Assembly (NCBI GenBank): GCA_026874595.1
Contig: CM049313.1
Location: 28,518,008-28,582,007, forward strand
Direction of reading: 5' to 3'
Length of the DNA: 64,000 nt
Source of the DNA: Sipunculus nudus
Taxonomy: Eukaryota > Annelida > Sipuncula > Golfingiida > Sipunculidae
Shown here: positions 23,573 through 35,013 of the stretch, piece after piece
Numbering within the stretch: the first letter of the stretch is position 1
Layout of the letters: every line of letters begins with the position of its first letter
The notes under the pieces: generated by a model
Databases searched by the model: none
What the model saw: only the letters and a program-made list of their open reading frames with translations
Told to the model about the DNA's origin: nothing
Position numbers and translations under genes: made by a program

Positions 23573-24822
23573 TACAGAAGGTCATGCTTCACCCGCGAGT
23601 GTGTCTAAATTAATAAAAACATTTGGTAATAATCTGTCATTTGAGGAGGGAGAGAGATGACATAATCGTACAAAATCGAACTCCAGCCCAAGAGTTTTTA
23701 TAATAATTATGAAAATTTGATTACTTCAAACATATTGTGAATTCTTCTTGACGTAATGTGAACAGACCAACTCACTGCCACAACCACGAAATCTCTATTT
23801 CTTTTTGGCCTAGCCTGTGATCAACATGTTTTTTTCCTGCGCGCTGAACTTTCCAGGTCGCAATCCTGTACGTAATTTGTCACGTGTCTTAATTGAAATA
23901 TGAATTTTGTCATGCATTTTCGCAGGTGTCAGCCTCAATCATCTGTGACCCTTAAAATGTTCATGCAGCAATATGTTTGTCAGAAGTTTAAGCAGCCGGT
24001 GTCTGCAGCTGTTTGACACTGATTTGGTCTCGCGTTTTAAATTCAAATTGCTAACCAATCAGACTCGCTTAAAAGTTTAGTTTCTACTCAAGGATTTTAT
24101 GACATTTATCCATATGTGTTTACGCGAATGACATTTGTAGCATGGTTATAATATTAGGTAGATATGAGCGGTCGCTGGCTGCCGACATCGTTTCATGGTC
24201 TTATATTGGCTGGAAACAATGATAACAAAAATGCATGCATATTTTTTCCATACATATAACAGCTTTTCCCTATGGTTTTCGTTCATTTAATCCTAAATTT
24301 TAACCGAGCAGTATATAATATTTTTTTAAATATTGCACATCGACCTCAGTAACTTTAAATGTTTAAGCATCAATATCTGACTGAATAAACTTGGGAATTA
24401 TCTGGATTCCTGCATTATTTCTCTTTATTTTGAGCTACCAGGATTAGAGAAACGCCCTTGATCAAACGGGGAATATGCCAGTTGACCGGTCTGAAAAAAG
24501 AGGCTTGCGGGAACCTTGTTAATTGTCTTACATAATGACTTACAACTTCCATAAAATTAATCATGCATTTCCATTGCGAAGCCATGCAGCTCAGTGATAT
24601 CTGCTTAAGACGAGTTCGTGTTAACATAATACTGTAGTAACTATTTACAAGCTGACAAGCTTTTTTCTTCAGCTTATCAATATTTCACCGGCGGCTTAAC
24701 CGGTGTTTAATAATCGGCGGCGCAATTCGGCGGCTCAAGAAAACTATCGGCGGCGGCTTGCTTATAAAATAAACGGCGGCGGCTGGCTCAATTCGGCGGC
24801 GGCTCCCAGGTCTGCTGAAAGC
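22864..24822. mobile_element. hAT-like DNA transposon, non-autonomous, with 8-bp target duplication
   Basis: The insert 22872-24814 (1943 bp) begins CAGACCTGGGAG and ends CTCCCAGGTCTG, a perfect 12-bp inverted pair. It is flanked on both sides by CTGAAAGC (22864-22871 and 24815-24822). An 8-bp duplication and CAG-type ends are hallmarks of hAT elements. Subterminal regions are rich in repeated GGCTGGC / GCCGGC on the left and CGGCGGCGGCT on the right, as expected for transposase-binding repeats. I found no transposase frame, so it is non-autonomous. It contains a (TA)n tract. Confidence 0.88.
23506..23569 (+). repeat. (TA)n microsatellite inside hAT-like element
   Basis: An uninterrupted AT dinucleotide run of about 64 bases. 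Confidence 0.95.
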
Positions 24823-25500
24823 TTAATTGCAGGTACATCCACTGATCCGAATGACCACGGCGAAACTGGTAGAGTCCATACATAGTTTTGCTGTATCGGG
24901 AAGCTGCAATATTTGGTAATGGATAACGGATCGGGTGAATGTTTGTATTCACAGTTTGATAACAACAGGACTAAGCTAATCAGCATGTTCTACTTACTCG
25001 ATTATTCCTTCTGCGAGGAGATTATCAATTTCATCCTGTTATTAATCCTGGAGAGCGAATGGAACAGGACGGGGATTTTGTACGACAGGCTGTGTATTGT
25101 CCAGTTCCACACTACGATGCACAAAATTTTGTTGCTTTGCCCAAACCAGTAAACACTTTAGGAAATTCCTCTGTTAAAGTGTTAAACGAAGGGATACGAT
25201 TAACCTGAGCATGGTGAGTAGTATCAGACTGTGTTGTATGGGCAGCTGTCGGTGCGACGACCAACTGCAGCTGTGTGATCAGATCTAATCCTATGAGTGA
25301 TTTGCCGCTAGGGACAATATAACATTTTGCAATAGTGTTTCGACTTTTGAAAGAAACAGGAAGATGTACAGTACCTTGAACGTCAATGCTTGTCTGGTTG
25401 TATTAGCGTAAAACAGTGTCTACAGGTTCAAGAGCACAAGTTTATTTCTGAAGGTATATCTCATTTAAGATTGAAACTTGGGAGCCTGTGCGTGTCAACT
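24823..25500 (-). pseudogene. Protease and N-terminal reverse transcriptase remnant
   Basis: A DSGS protease-like motif occurs near 25480 on the minus strand. Further on, PRPVPFAL and DEI...AEGIIE mark the fingers of a Gypsy reverse transcriptase (about 25110-25010). A PFG stretch lies directly before the break at 24815-24822. Reading frames change several times, so no continuous protein is possible. The break is where a hAT-like element entered. The catalytic palm continues on the far side at 22871. Confidence 0.6.
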
Positions 25501-25605
25501 TGGACTGAAACGGGGTTATCTGCAACTGTAAGTTCACATGTTAGTTTCCTCTATTGAGAGTCTGGCACAGAGAGGATTGTAAGTTCAGCTTGAACATTCT
25601 GATTG

Positions 25606-25821
25606 TCAGTGTCGGTTGCTGTAACATTCCGTACAGATGGCGCTGTCTGGGGGCCTAGAGGTTTTCTGTTGACCTGCTGTACTCCTGCATACACTGCTGA
25701 AATATCCGTGTTTGCCACATTTATTACACTGTTTATTGAGAGCAGGGCATTGTGGGTAACTGGCACTATGTTTAAGACTACCACACCGATAACACATATT
25801 CTTAGCACTGTCTGTGTTCAT
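25606..25821 (-). pseudogene. Zinc-knuckle (nucleocapsid) remnant
   Basis: Two cysteine clusters are visible: CYRCGSLKHSASYPQC and CNKCGKHGYFSSVC. Gag zinc knuckles are normally CX2CX4HX4C and bind element RNA. The first here has a longer last spacer (X6), and the second has tyrosine where the histidine is expected. The loss of the histidine fits general decay of this copy. It follows the capsid remnant and precedes a protease-like region, as in Ty3/Gypsy. Confidence 0.7.
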
Positions 25822-25949
25822 GGATGGTGGTGGTCTGTTATGACCAATGTGACCTGTCTGGCGAATAGGATACTGATGAGTGTTACGACTGTCTTACTTA
25901 AAACGACCCACGCTGAATTCTGTTTACATCATTTGCACCCCTGTGACCA

Positions 25950-26510
25950 CTGGCTGTAAGGCATTTGGCCTCGCGTTAGGCTGTTTCGGCTCTTGTACAT
26001 AGTTATTGTGAAGGCAAGGGTCAGATCTTGCTCAAGTAATAGCTGTTCACGAATTTTGGGTTCAGTGGTTTTTTCCACCAGTTAATCACGAATGGCCTCG
26101 TCTAGCGTATCGCCAAAATTGCAATTCCGGGCTAATTCCCGTTAGGATGTGACGTACTGTTCTATACTTTCACTGTGTGACTGTACTCTCCAGCGGAATC
26201 TGTAGCGCTCGGCACTTACATTGACTGGGGTTTTGAATCTTCGTTCAAGGGTATGCATGGCATGTTCATAAGAGTCACTAACTGGAGATAAGATATAAAG
26301 ATTATCTGTGCCTCCGTGCCGAGACAGTGAAGGAGAACTGCTTTTTTACGAGTGTCCGAGAAAGTTGTGCCGTTGGAGGCAAGCAAGTAGTTTTAAAATA
26401 ACTTTACCCATGTCTCCCAAGGGTACCGAGCGATTAGGAGGTGGCGCGTCAAGGCGAAAAGAAGCCATCTTCGTCGCCATTTTCTGCCGTGTCGGAGGTC
26501 GTAAGTGAAA
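25950..26510 (-). pseudogene. Gag capsid remnant of the Gypsy-like element
   Basis: The start region is an ATG near 26485 followed by SFRLDAPPP. After it the strand encodes LHCLGTEAQ, and in a shifted frame a segment with AERYRFRWRVQS and EQYVTS. This resembles the capsid of invertebrate Gypsy elements, where the protein assembles the particle that packages element RNA. At least one frame change and an in-frame stop after EQYVTS interrupt it. It lies next to the zinc-knuckle piece in the expected order. A 474-bp inverted-repeat element sits immediately upstream, separating gag from any leader. Confidence 0.65.
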
Positions 26511-26523
26511 CAGGGAAAGCAGG

Positions 26524-26997
26524 TTAGAGGGACCTATTTCCAGGTCCGGTCAACGTCGGCCCATTTTGTGGCGTCAAGAGTGAGCAGGCATTAAATATTG
26601 TGGGGCAGCAGAGAATGTTAGGCATTAAATGTATGAGGAAAAATCTATTGGTTCCAGATGAGCTGAGACAGGAGACTTTTATTTTTTTCTCAGAGGAAGT
26701 CAGAATTTATTGTGATGTTTGAGGAGATTGAATGTGTCAGTGCTGGTGGTGTGGGCATGGCTCGGCAGGTGGCGACATCTGTGGTGCACTATAGTAAACT
26801 TCAGATGCTGGTCTTTAGCAGAAAAACGAGATACTAAACCCCCTGTTATTCTGGAATAAAATAAAATTCCAGGTGTTGCTCTTGAGTTTGATGTATGACA
26901 TGATGCCAAACACTCGATAGAAAAACCCTTTTCCAATTGCACCCAACATGTGCACCTTATATGATAATATATAGGGCTTGGAAATAGGTCCCTCTAA
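26524..26997. mobile_element. 474-bp inverted-repeat element (MITE-like)
   Basis: The left end TTAGAGGGACCTATTTCC and right end GGAAATAGGTCCCTCTAA are exact inverted copies over 18 bases. No transposase is encoded. The element sits just upstream of the gag remnant of the minus-strand Gypsy copy. No target duplication is obvious, so the superfamily is undetermined. Confidence 0.75.
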
Positions 26998-27319
26998 TCG
27001 GAAGACAACAACGCAAGAAACATTCACATTTCTTCCGACATGGCAGTACACAGTCAATGTGTCTTATTCTACCTCAAACGCACGAGAGCGCCAACCTAAC
27101 AGTAACAGTGTCCGTCAATAGATGGCGCTAGATACCATATTCATATTAAGTAAAACATGATGTTTATCAGACCATGTGATAGCGTGTGCAATTTCTGGGC
27201 AGTTGCGAAATTAATCAAAATCTGAGATTCTGCCGAGAATGGCAATGTCATCTGCGTATTTGTGACCCCTCTGACTGTGAGGCACCCGTACTGATACTAC
27301 AGTATGGAGAAACTACACG
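26998..27319. other. Unassigned, possibly leader of the Gypsy-like element
   Basis: Moderate-complexity DNA with no clear LTR ends. It may hold the 5' untranslated or LTR part of the minus-strand Gypsy copy. Confidence 0.3.
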
Positions 27320-29853
27320 TTTTAGCTCAGCTGAGCTATATTGATGGTCCTTTGTCCGTCATCCGTCCGTCCGGCCGTTAACAGGGCACGTTTTGAAACC
27401 GTTGGACCTACTAATAAAAAAAATCATCACACAGTTAGATGTCCTAAGATCTCCTACTAAATCCAAAACTGGGGACTGCGACTTCGTTCCTATTAGAAAT
27501 TAAGGAAAAGCCTCAATTTTCTATAAAAAAAAAAACAAAACTATTTTAACCCTTTGTAACTAGACTGGGGTCCAGCTATAATATTAATTAAAGGTAGCGT
27601 GGCGGGTATATTACATGATCGTTTCCATGCATGCACGGACAATAGAACTATAAGAAAAAGAGATACGGCCAAAAGTATTTATTAAGAAGAAACTTCAAGA
27701 TTCCACAAAGATACATGCCCTGACCGATATAACATAACATATACATATCTATACGAACCAGAATGTGCCTGTCCACTTTTCCCTGGTTACTATGCAACTT
27801 ATAATGCAAGGCAGAAGCTAAGAAGGATCAAAGAAGCTCCGAGCCCGTGGGACAGACACTTCACGTCTACAGTGATCTGAGTCCCAGGCTTAAGAGAGAG
27901 AGCTAGGCTGGTACATGGCTCATGATCAGTCATTCCAGCCCTGCGTCGCTAGCTCTGTGGTCAGTTGTCAACCCCAGAGATCTGCATCTGGTGGCATTAA
28001 TACCAAGGGAATCTCCCCTGGTAGCCATGATGTCATAGGGTGTTCCCCCGGTAATACCAGGGGTAGGGCATTTGTGTAACACCTTCAAGAATGCCTAATA
28101 TCAAAACCGCAAGAGCTGTTTTGTTCTTCTTTGGCATAAATATTCCTTTTTATGTTTCCTATGTAAATGCCAGAAATGAGGTAAGTTTTGTGTAATTTCT
28201 AAAAGTTATTTGGCTGAACATAATGCACTTTGTAAAAAATCAAGAAAGATATTAACTCGCTTAACTTGATAATTGTTAAAGCTAGAGACTTTTTTCAGGG
28301 CTATAACTTTATTATCAAGATTCAATTGTACACCTAAAATTAGGTCTGAATTATGCAAATTTTTAAGTAATTAGCATGAATATAAAAACAGTGCCTTAAA
28401 TTTTGCCCAAATTTGGCCACAGCACTTTTTTTTCATGTCAGTCCTGTGGATTTTTTATTTTAACAGCATGAGCACATACGTATTTTATCTGTTAAAATCT
28501 GAAACTTGAAAATCAAAGCTCCAAAATTAGGCTTGTTATTGAATTTTTTAAGGCTCTTATTGCATTCACTTGCATTGTCAAGCAGCCCACTTTGGTCACT
28601 GCATGGATGTCATTCTCTGAACACTTACCTGATTTGTAATGGGTCAGCAAGGGAGCAGGGTATCACGGGTGTACAGTAATTCTCATATCATCCCTCCCCT
28701 CTCCCCCCCCCCCCCCCACAAAGTGTAATGCATAATTTGTTATTGTTTGAAATGTGTTTCCTTAATTGTAAAGCTGTGTCCACATTGTTTAAAACTGTTC
28801 TAAATCAAGGAGTAATCAATAATGCCATCTTGTGGTAAAATAACATTTTTTAAAAGAAATTAATTTCTTTTTAAATAATTTTAACAAATTGGAATATTAT
28901 TAAACCCATCAGGAATCATAATTTGATGATATATGAGCCATATTATTGATCAATAAAGGTGCAATTAAAATTGTTAATTCTGAATCGAGTTTTATTTACA
29001 GATATTTATTGTTTTGCAAATTTATAATATATATATATATATATTTGTGGTAAAAAATTAATATTTGTATGCATAATGTGTTGTTATCTCACAAAATTAG
29101 GGACAAATGGTGATGCAATTTAGAATTGTGACCCAGCTTATATATTCAGATACATATATTGCAAATGTATAAAAAATTTACAAACTTGAAAAAATTGATG
29201 TAATGAAAAAATGAGGATCTTATGCAAACATTTGTTCATTTTTTTCCTGCCTCAGCAGAATATGAAATAAAGTGATTGGCTTTGTTTGTCCATCTCTCTG
29301 TCTGTTTTTTAAATATTTAACAATTATGAATAAACTTTTCCTCCTTTTTTTAGTGTGTACCTTGAGTGATTTTCTTTTCTTTTATTTTATTTATATTTTT
29401 TTTTATTTTTAAACCATGTGAAGCGCATTTGAACATTACATTGTAATGGAAAATTTGCTATATATTAAATAAATTATTATTATTATTATTATTATTATAT
29501 TATTATTAAGCCCTGTTTCCTATAATTTTCCTATAATATATAATAAATAAATTATTATTATTATTATTATATAATTATTATTAAGCACTGTTTTCTATAA
29601 TTTCATATCCTGTGCGTATTTGCAGAGGTGTTGTAACTCTCACCATTAACCCCCCCCCCCCCCCACCCCTTTGCAAAAGTAGCCATTGCACCGATGGACT
29701 TGCCCTTTAGTTTTATAGCAACTGTATAAGGATTAATTAAATGAGAAAAAAAATTGGTGTAATAAAAAAATTAGGATCTAATTGAAACATATATTACATT
29801 CTTGCCTCAGCGAATGGGGCATAAAGTGATCAGCTCTGTCTGTCCATCTCTTT
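27320..29853 (+). repeat. Family A-like 5' end plus AT-rich dispersed repeat
   Basis: It starts TTTTAGCTCAGCTGAGCTAT and GTCCGTCCGTCCGGCCG, then GGGCACGTTTTGAAACCGTT, a 5' subtype also present at 33680. From about 28390 the text (AATTTGGCC, TTGCATTGTCAAG, GGTGTACAGTAAT then poly-C) matches 38440-39360. It therefore forms a dispersed repeat of over 1 kb. (TAA/ATT)n tracts lie at 29470-29580. No genes were seen. Confidence 0.6.
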
Positions 29854-31416
29854 TTAGCTCAGCTTACTGTAAGTCAACTGAGGTATAGGAATGGCGCTTT
29901 GTCCGTCGTTCGTCCGGCCGTCCGGGCGTCCGGCCGTCCGTTAGCAGGGCACAAATCGTAACTGCTGGACCTAGAAACTTCTAAGTGAATATCCAGGGAG
30001 GACAATAAAAAATCCCCATGGAAACCTGAAATTAGGTCACTGCGACCTATATCCTCCGAGCTATGGGGCTTGAAAGTACCCCCCCCCCCCCCCGGATAAT
30101 CAAAAATAAAATACAAAACCTCCAATATCTTGATAATTAATGCATGGATTGTCATAAATCTTGCCTTGAATATAAATTATGACTAGTTTTGACAGTTCCC
30201 AAAAAGTGGTGGAGCCACCTGTATTTTTTTTTTGTTATTTTAACGAATATTTAAAAAAAAATATTTCAATAAAATGACAACAATCGTGTCAGTTTCTCAG
30301 CAGAATTACATCTAGTGTCCCAAAACCTGGTGTGTTAATTGATCACAAGTGGATGCCATATAGTTATCACCCTGTCTGTCTGTCTGTCTGTGTGTTTGTC
30401 TGTCTGTCTGTCCTTCCAGACAGAATTTGTTTCCAGATTGTATTGACACATGGATTTCAAACTTGACTTACATACGGCACACCACTAAAGCAAGAACCTG
30501 TATGATTTTGGGGTCATGAGGTCAAAGGTCAAGGTCACAGGACTCATTTTTTAAAAAGATTATGGTTGCATTCTAAGCCTAGCTTTTCATCCCAAACTTT
30601 CCATTTTGCACATTTAGCTGACTTGCCAGTATGGGGAGAGCATAAATGAATTTTGGGTTACGTGGTTTTGAGGTCAAGGTCACAGGGGCCATCTGTTCAC
30701 AAATTAGTTTCTAGATGATAACTCCAGTTTAGTTTGACATATTGGTTTCAAACTTAACTTATATATGGCTCACCACTAAAGTAAGAACCCTTTATATTTT
30801 GGGGTCATAAGGCCAAAGGTCAAGGTCACAGGACCTACTTCTTTAAAAAGATTGTTGATGTATTTTTATCCAAAATTTCTGTCCCAAACATTCTATCTTC
30901 CAGATGTTGCTCACCTGCCAGTAGTGGAAGTAACTTATGGATTTTGGGGTCACAAGGTCAAGGTCATCGGGGCTATCAATCCACATATTAGTTTCCTGAT
31001 GATAATACAAGTTTGGTTTGAAATATTGGTTTCAAACTTGACTTATATATGGCCCACCACTAAAGTAAGAACTGTTGATTCTGGGGTCATGAAATTAAAG
31101 GTCAAGGTCACAGGAACCACTTATTTAGAAAGATTGTGGATGCATTTTAAGCCAAACTTTTCATCTCAATCCTTCAATCATCAACATGTGGTGCACATGC
31201 CAATAAGGGAAGTTTCCTTTTGAGTTTGGGGTCATAAGGTCAAAGGTGAAGGTCACAGGGCCCATCTATTCACAAATTAGTTTATGGATGATAACTCAAG
31301 TTTGGGTAGACAGGTTGGCTTCAAACTGATCACAGGATCAATATTTTGGAAAAACTCATAAACATATATCCTTTTATACAAATGCAGCTGAGCGTCGAGA
31401 CCAATGGGTCCCTAGT
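29854..31416 (+). mobile_element. Family A element, complete
   Basis: The 5' end is TAGCTCAGCTTAC / GTCAACTGAGGTA with GTCCGGCCGTCCGGGCGTCC. A (GTCT)n block lies near 30370-30410. The satellite units include an exact core at 30519-30537. The 3' end is CAGCTGAGCGTC, GACCAATGGGTC and CTAGTT (31412-31417). It closely parallels the copy at 11632-13310. Confidence 0.78.
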
Positions 31417-31989
31417 TATAATTAAAAATGACATAATAATGAATCAACTTTTTTCCTAAAAGCACTGTTGAAAGCTCTGTCTGTCTGTCTCTCTCTCAAT
31501 CCAGACTTATTAATAGCACTAACTTTTTTTGTCGTTAGTCAAATGAGTCCTTTCATATAACTCTTAGGCACATAATATTTTTCTTTATTGCGTTATTAAA
31601 TGGTTTCAGGCCACAATTTTCATGTAATACACAGTACAAAATATACTTATCAAATTTAGTTTATGCTCATTTGAAAATGGAACATTTTAATGTTTTACAG
31701 CATTTTATTTCAGTGAATAAAATAAATGTGTATTATTATACTTCAGCTTATCTCCACTTTCTTTCGTATTCTATAATCGACAGGTGTTCAAACATTCCCA
31801 TGGTTATTTCATGCACATATTACTGTCACATGGCTGAAATAATGATACTTCTAACAATAATTGATCATGAGAAACTCCCAAATCTTTAATATAGTCCATA
31901 AAATTGCACAGTATTAGTTCAGCGAATATATATTTAATATTTGATAATATACCAGTTAGCAGGGCCGTTTCCTCTTAGCTTTTCAAATG

Positions 31990-32025
<36 letters not shown>

Positions 32026-32425
32026 AACATATATACAATATAAACATATATATATATATATATAAAATAAATATATTTTGCATTTGCTTATATTTTCCCT
32101 AATTCAGCTGAATGGTTCCCTTGTTACTCTTACACGTTGTTTTTGGTTTGTCATAAAGTCCAGAGCTCACCTTGTAACATGAACTCGTACTAAGAGCTGT
32201 AACCATGACGCGGTTGAATGCTATTTATCTAAGTGTTCATATAATGAATGTATAAGTGTCATTAGAAAATTTCTACCCCGAAATTTGGAACAAACTCCCA
32301 GTAAATGTTCGTTTTTCGGACAAGCTGACTTTTTGAAGGAGTCATATAAAGACTCGTTTATTTAGGGAAGCGTACTTTTAGTGGTTTTTGATATTTTGGG
32401 GGATGTTCATAATTTATATGCTTTC
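31417..32425. other. AT-rich unassigned DNA with TA microsatellites
   Basis: (TA)n tracts lie around 31995-32065. A 72-codon frame at 31671-31889 has no recognisable feature. Confidence 0.4.
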
Positions 32426-32462
32426 ATAGCTCAGCTAGCTATTGGTCATTTGAGCTAAAGTC

Positions 32463-32564
32463 TGGGACGTAGCCAAGGGGGGGGGGGCCGTCCATGGCTC
32501 CCCCCCCCCCCGCCCCGGTCGCATCGAGTACTCGCCGTCCTTTCGGAATTTCACTTAATCTAAT

Positions 32565-32618
<54 letters not shown>

Positions 32619-33660
32619 TTGAATCAGTGGCGGATATATATGCTATCAGTAGATACTCCAGAGGGGGCGCCTTCGGCTCGCGGCCCCCGTTGAGCTGCAA
32701 AATCTCCCATTTTATCTAATTTCCGATTTTCGTGATTAATTGTCGTTTTACATATTTCTTATTATTAATAAGCAATTAGACTTCATTTAAGTTATCTTCA
32801 GTTACAATTACTTTCAAATTTATAGTTGAGTATAAGGGTATTTATGAACAGCTGCAGAAAACTGCTGATCGATTGAGCACCGGGCCCTGGTTGGGACTGA
32901 CCGTGAACAATCTTACGGCTCCTCTGGTGATACCGGTACTCAAACTTGCGATCTGTGCTGAGCTCTTAGGAGTCCTATGTGCTTTCGAGACCACGGAACC
33001 CGGCAAAATGCAAAGTTTAACATAATTATTCAGCTTATCAGTTATTTCACCACGAGCATTACATTTAAAAGATAATATTTTGATAGTTACAAACGTGATT
33101 GCGCTTTTGCGCCATTGTCTCGTTTGAAAACGATTGAAATTTTATATCCTCATTTTGAAGAAATTTAAATATTAAATATTGAACCTCTCTACAGTTTGAC
33201 TACATAACGCAAAGACATGTGGGAACAGTTTTTCAGGAACGGAAAACCTTATTTTTTTTGGTGAAAATTGCCCCAAAATGTCCTCTTTACATTGTATATT
33301 CAAAAATTTCCCAATATGTGAGGGGGAAACCCCCTCCCAAACCCTTCCCATGTACCTGTAACTAACCTTAATTAAACCATGGTTCATAATTGAAAATAAA
33401 AAAATATATATATTTTCATACACTATTTTATATAAGTATAGTAAAAATAAAATAATAATAATAATAATAATATTCATAATAATAATAATAATAATAAACA
33501 TAGGTATATACTTGTATATATATATATAACCGTTTTCATATTACCCATACATGCATTTTAGCGCCCCTACGCCCCCCCCCCCCCCCCCCCCCGTTTTCGA
33601 ATTTCTTGATCCGCCACTGATGATGGCCCCCTCCTCTCCCTAAATCCTGGCTACGCCCCT
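32463..33660. mobile_element. hAT-like element inside family A copy
   Basis: GCTAAAGTC occurs on both sides (32454-32462 and 33661-33669), giving an 8-9 bp target duplication. The left end is TGGGACGTAGCCAAGG and the inverted right end is AGGGGCGTAGCCAGG, the common CAGGGGCGTAGCC hAT-type terminus with decay. It has no transposase frame. A second hAT-like element lies within it. Confidence 0.75.
32625..33619. mobile_element. Second, inner hAT-like element
   Basis: It starts CAGTGGCGGATATATGC and ends GATCCGCCACTG, an inverted pair of about 11 bases typical of another hAT terminus class. No target duplication is recognisable. The region 33310-33400 resembles 59580-59640, linking it to the remnant at 59263. 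It contains (ATA)n tracts. Confidence 0.6.
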
Positions 33661-34150
33661 GCTAAAGTCATGGTTTTTGTCCGTCATCCGTTAACAAGGC
33701 ACGTTTTGAAACCGTTAGACTCCAGTCGCATGAATCCCTATTTGTTGTTGTGTTTAAAAAGAGACTGTGGTTAGACCTACGAATCTAAAATTCTTCATAC
33801 AGTTAAATGTCCTAAAATTATCCTTCCAAAACGAAAACTGGGCCACTGCAACTTCGTTCCTTTCAGAAATTGAGGAAAACTCTCCATTTTCTAGTAAAAA
33901 CCTATTGTTACATTTCTAAACTTTGAAAACAACTGGTGTTAATGTATTCATGTTTACAATAAACCATTTATACATATAATTCCTATGCACATGCCTGAAA
34001 TTAGGTCAATATTGCGTAAATCGTAGGCTCAAACAGAATGTACTTTGTCAAATATCAGAAAATATATTTACTCACCTCAAAAGATAACTGTTGATGCTAG
34101 AGACCATATTCCCGAGCATATAACCATATATAATCCTTTAAAATCAAAAT

Positions 34151-35013
34151 TCAATTGTATATCAGAAATCAGATCAGAATTTTGTAAATTTTTTTGTCTC
34201 CCCTCCCCACAGGGGCGGGGGGGGGGGGGGCATATAGTGTTTGTTCTGTCGTCGGCGTCGTCGTCCGTCTGTGTCATATCTTGTGAACACGATAACTTTT
34301 AAAACGACTTTTGATTTTAAATTGTTTCTACCAAAAATCTCGGAGGAGTTCGAAAACCGGTGACCTTGACCGTTATCATCAAGGTCAAATACGCCAAGAT
34401 TTCGACCAGAATCGAAAGTATTTGTTAACATTATATCTTTTGAACCACCCAATATATTTTCATGAAATTCGACTCGTGAACTGTTTTTACAAAATTTCGG
34501 ACAAGTTCGAAATCTGCTGACCTTGAACTTCAACATCATGGTCAAATAGACTCAAACATAAATATTTGTGAACCCCATAACTTTAGAAGCTGCGGATATT
34601 TTTTCCTCAAATTAATTTTCCTCAAACATTGTTTTAACCAAGTCTCTTTAGGAGCTCGAAAACTGGTGACCTTGGCCTTTATCTTAAAGGTCCAATCAGC
34701 AAGGAAAGATTTTTTTAATTTTTTTTTTCGTTTTGGTCGTCTCAGCTTTCAATGTATAATTTACAACTTTTTTTCGTTTTCATCATCCACGACATTTGTT
34801 GAAGATTTACATGTACAAATATAACCATATAATCATATCTAAACATATTTATACACACATGCTTATATTTACTCTTAATTGTACCCATATTGTGTACGGA
34901 AATGGGTAGAAACCTTTATATACTACCAAAATATACATATTTATATATATATGCTTATTCCCACATATTTACTTACATACGCACATATGTATGCATCTCA
35001 CGGAATTTGCATT
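34151..35013 (+). repeat. GACCTTGACC-type tandem units, then AT-rich DNA
   Basis: Units with TGACCTTGACC, AAGGTCAAAT, CATAACTTT and TTTTTCCTCAAATT repeat at 34350-34700 and reappear at 37700-38250. They hold the satellite half-site in inverted orientation. A poly-G tract lies at 34215-34230. The rest is AT-rich without gene signals. Confidence 0.55.

Larger units (their letters stand above)
22120..26523 (-). mobile_element. Ty3/Gypsy-like element, decayed and interrupted
   Basis: Reading leftward on the minus strand: a Gag capsid stretch (26510-25950), zinc knuckles (25821-25606), a protease-like DSGS region (about 25500-25460), the reverse transcriptase N part (about 25110-24823), then after a foreign insert the rest of the reverse transcriptase and the RNase H start (22871-22150). 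The order is that of Ty3/Gypsy. Several frameshifts and stops show it is dead. Integrase and the 3' LTR are missing, so the copy is 3'-truncated near 22120. The 5' LTR was not identified with confidence. Confidence 0.8.
32426..34150 (+). mobile_element. Family A-like element split by nested hAT-like insert
   Basis: The 5' hairpin ATAGCTCAGCTAGC ... GTCATTTGAGCTA is followed at once by an insert (32463-33660). It then resumes with GTCATGG, TTTTTGTCCGTCATCCG and GGCACGTTTTGAAACCGTTA. The resumed text matches the copy starting at 27320. The right end fades near 34150. Confidence 0.6.

Noticed and set aside
26545-26575. Primer-binding site of the minus-strand Gypsy element (TGGGCCGACGTTGACC on the minus strand)
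   Set aside because: It lies inside the 474-bp inverted-repeat element, so it is not in the retroelement leader.
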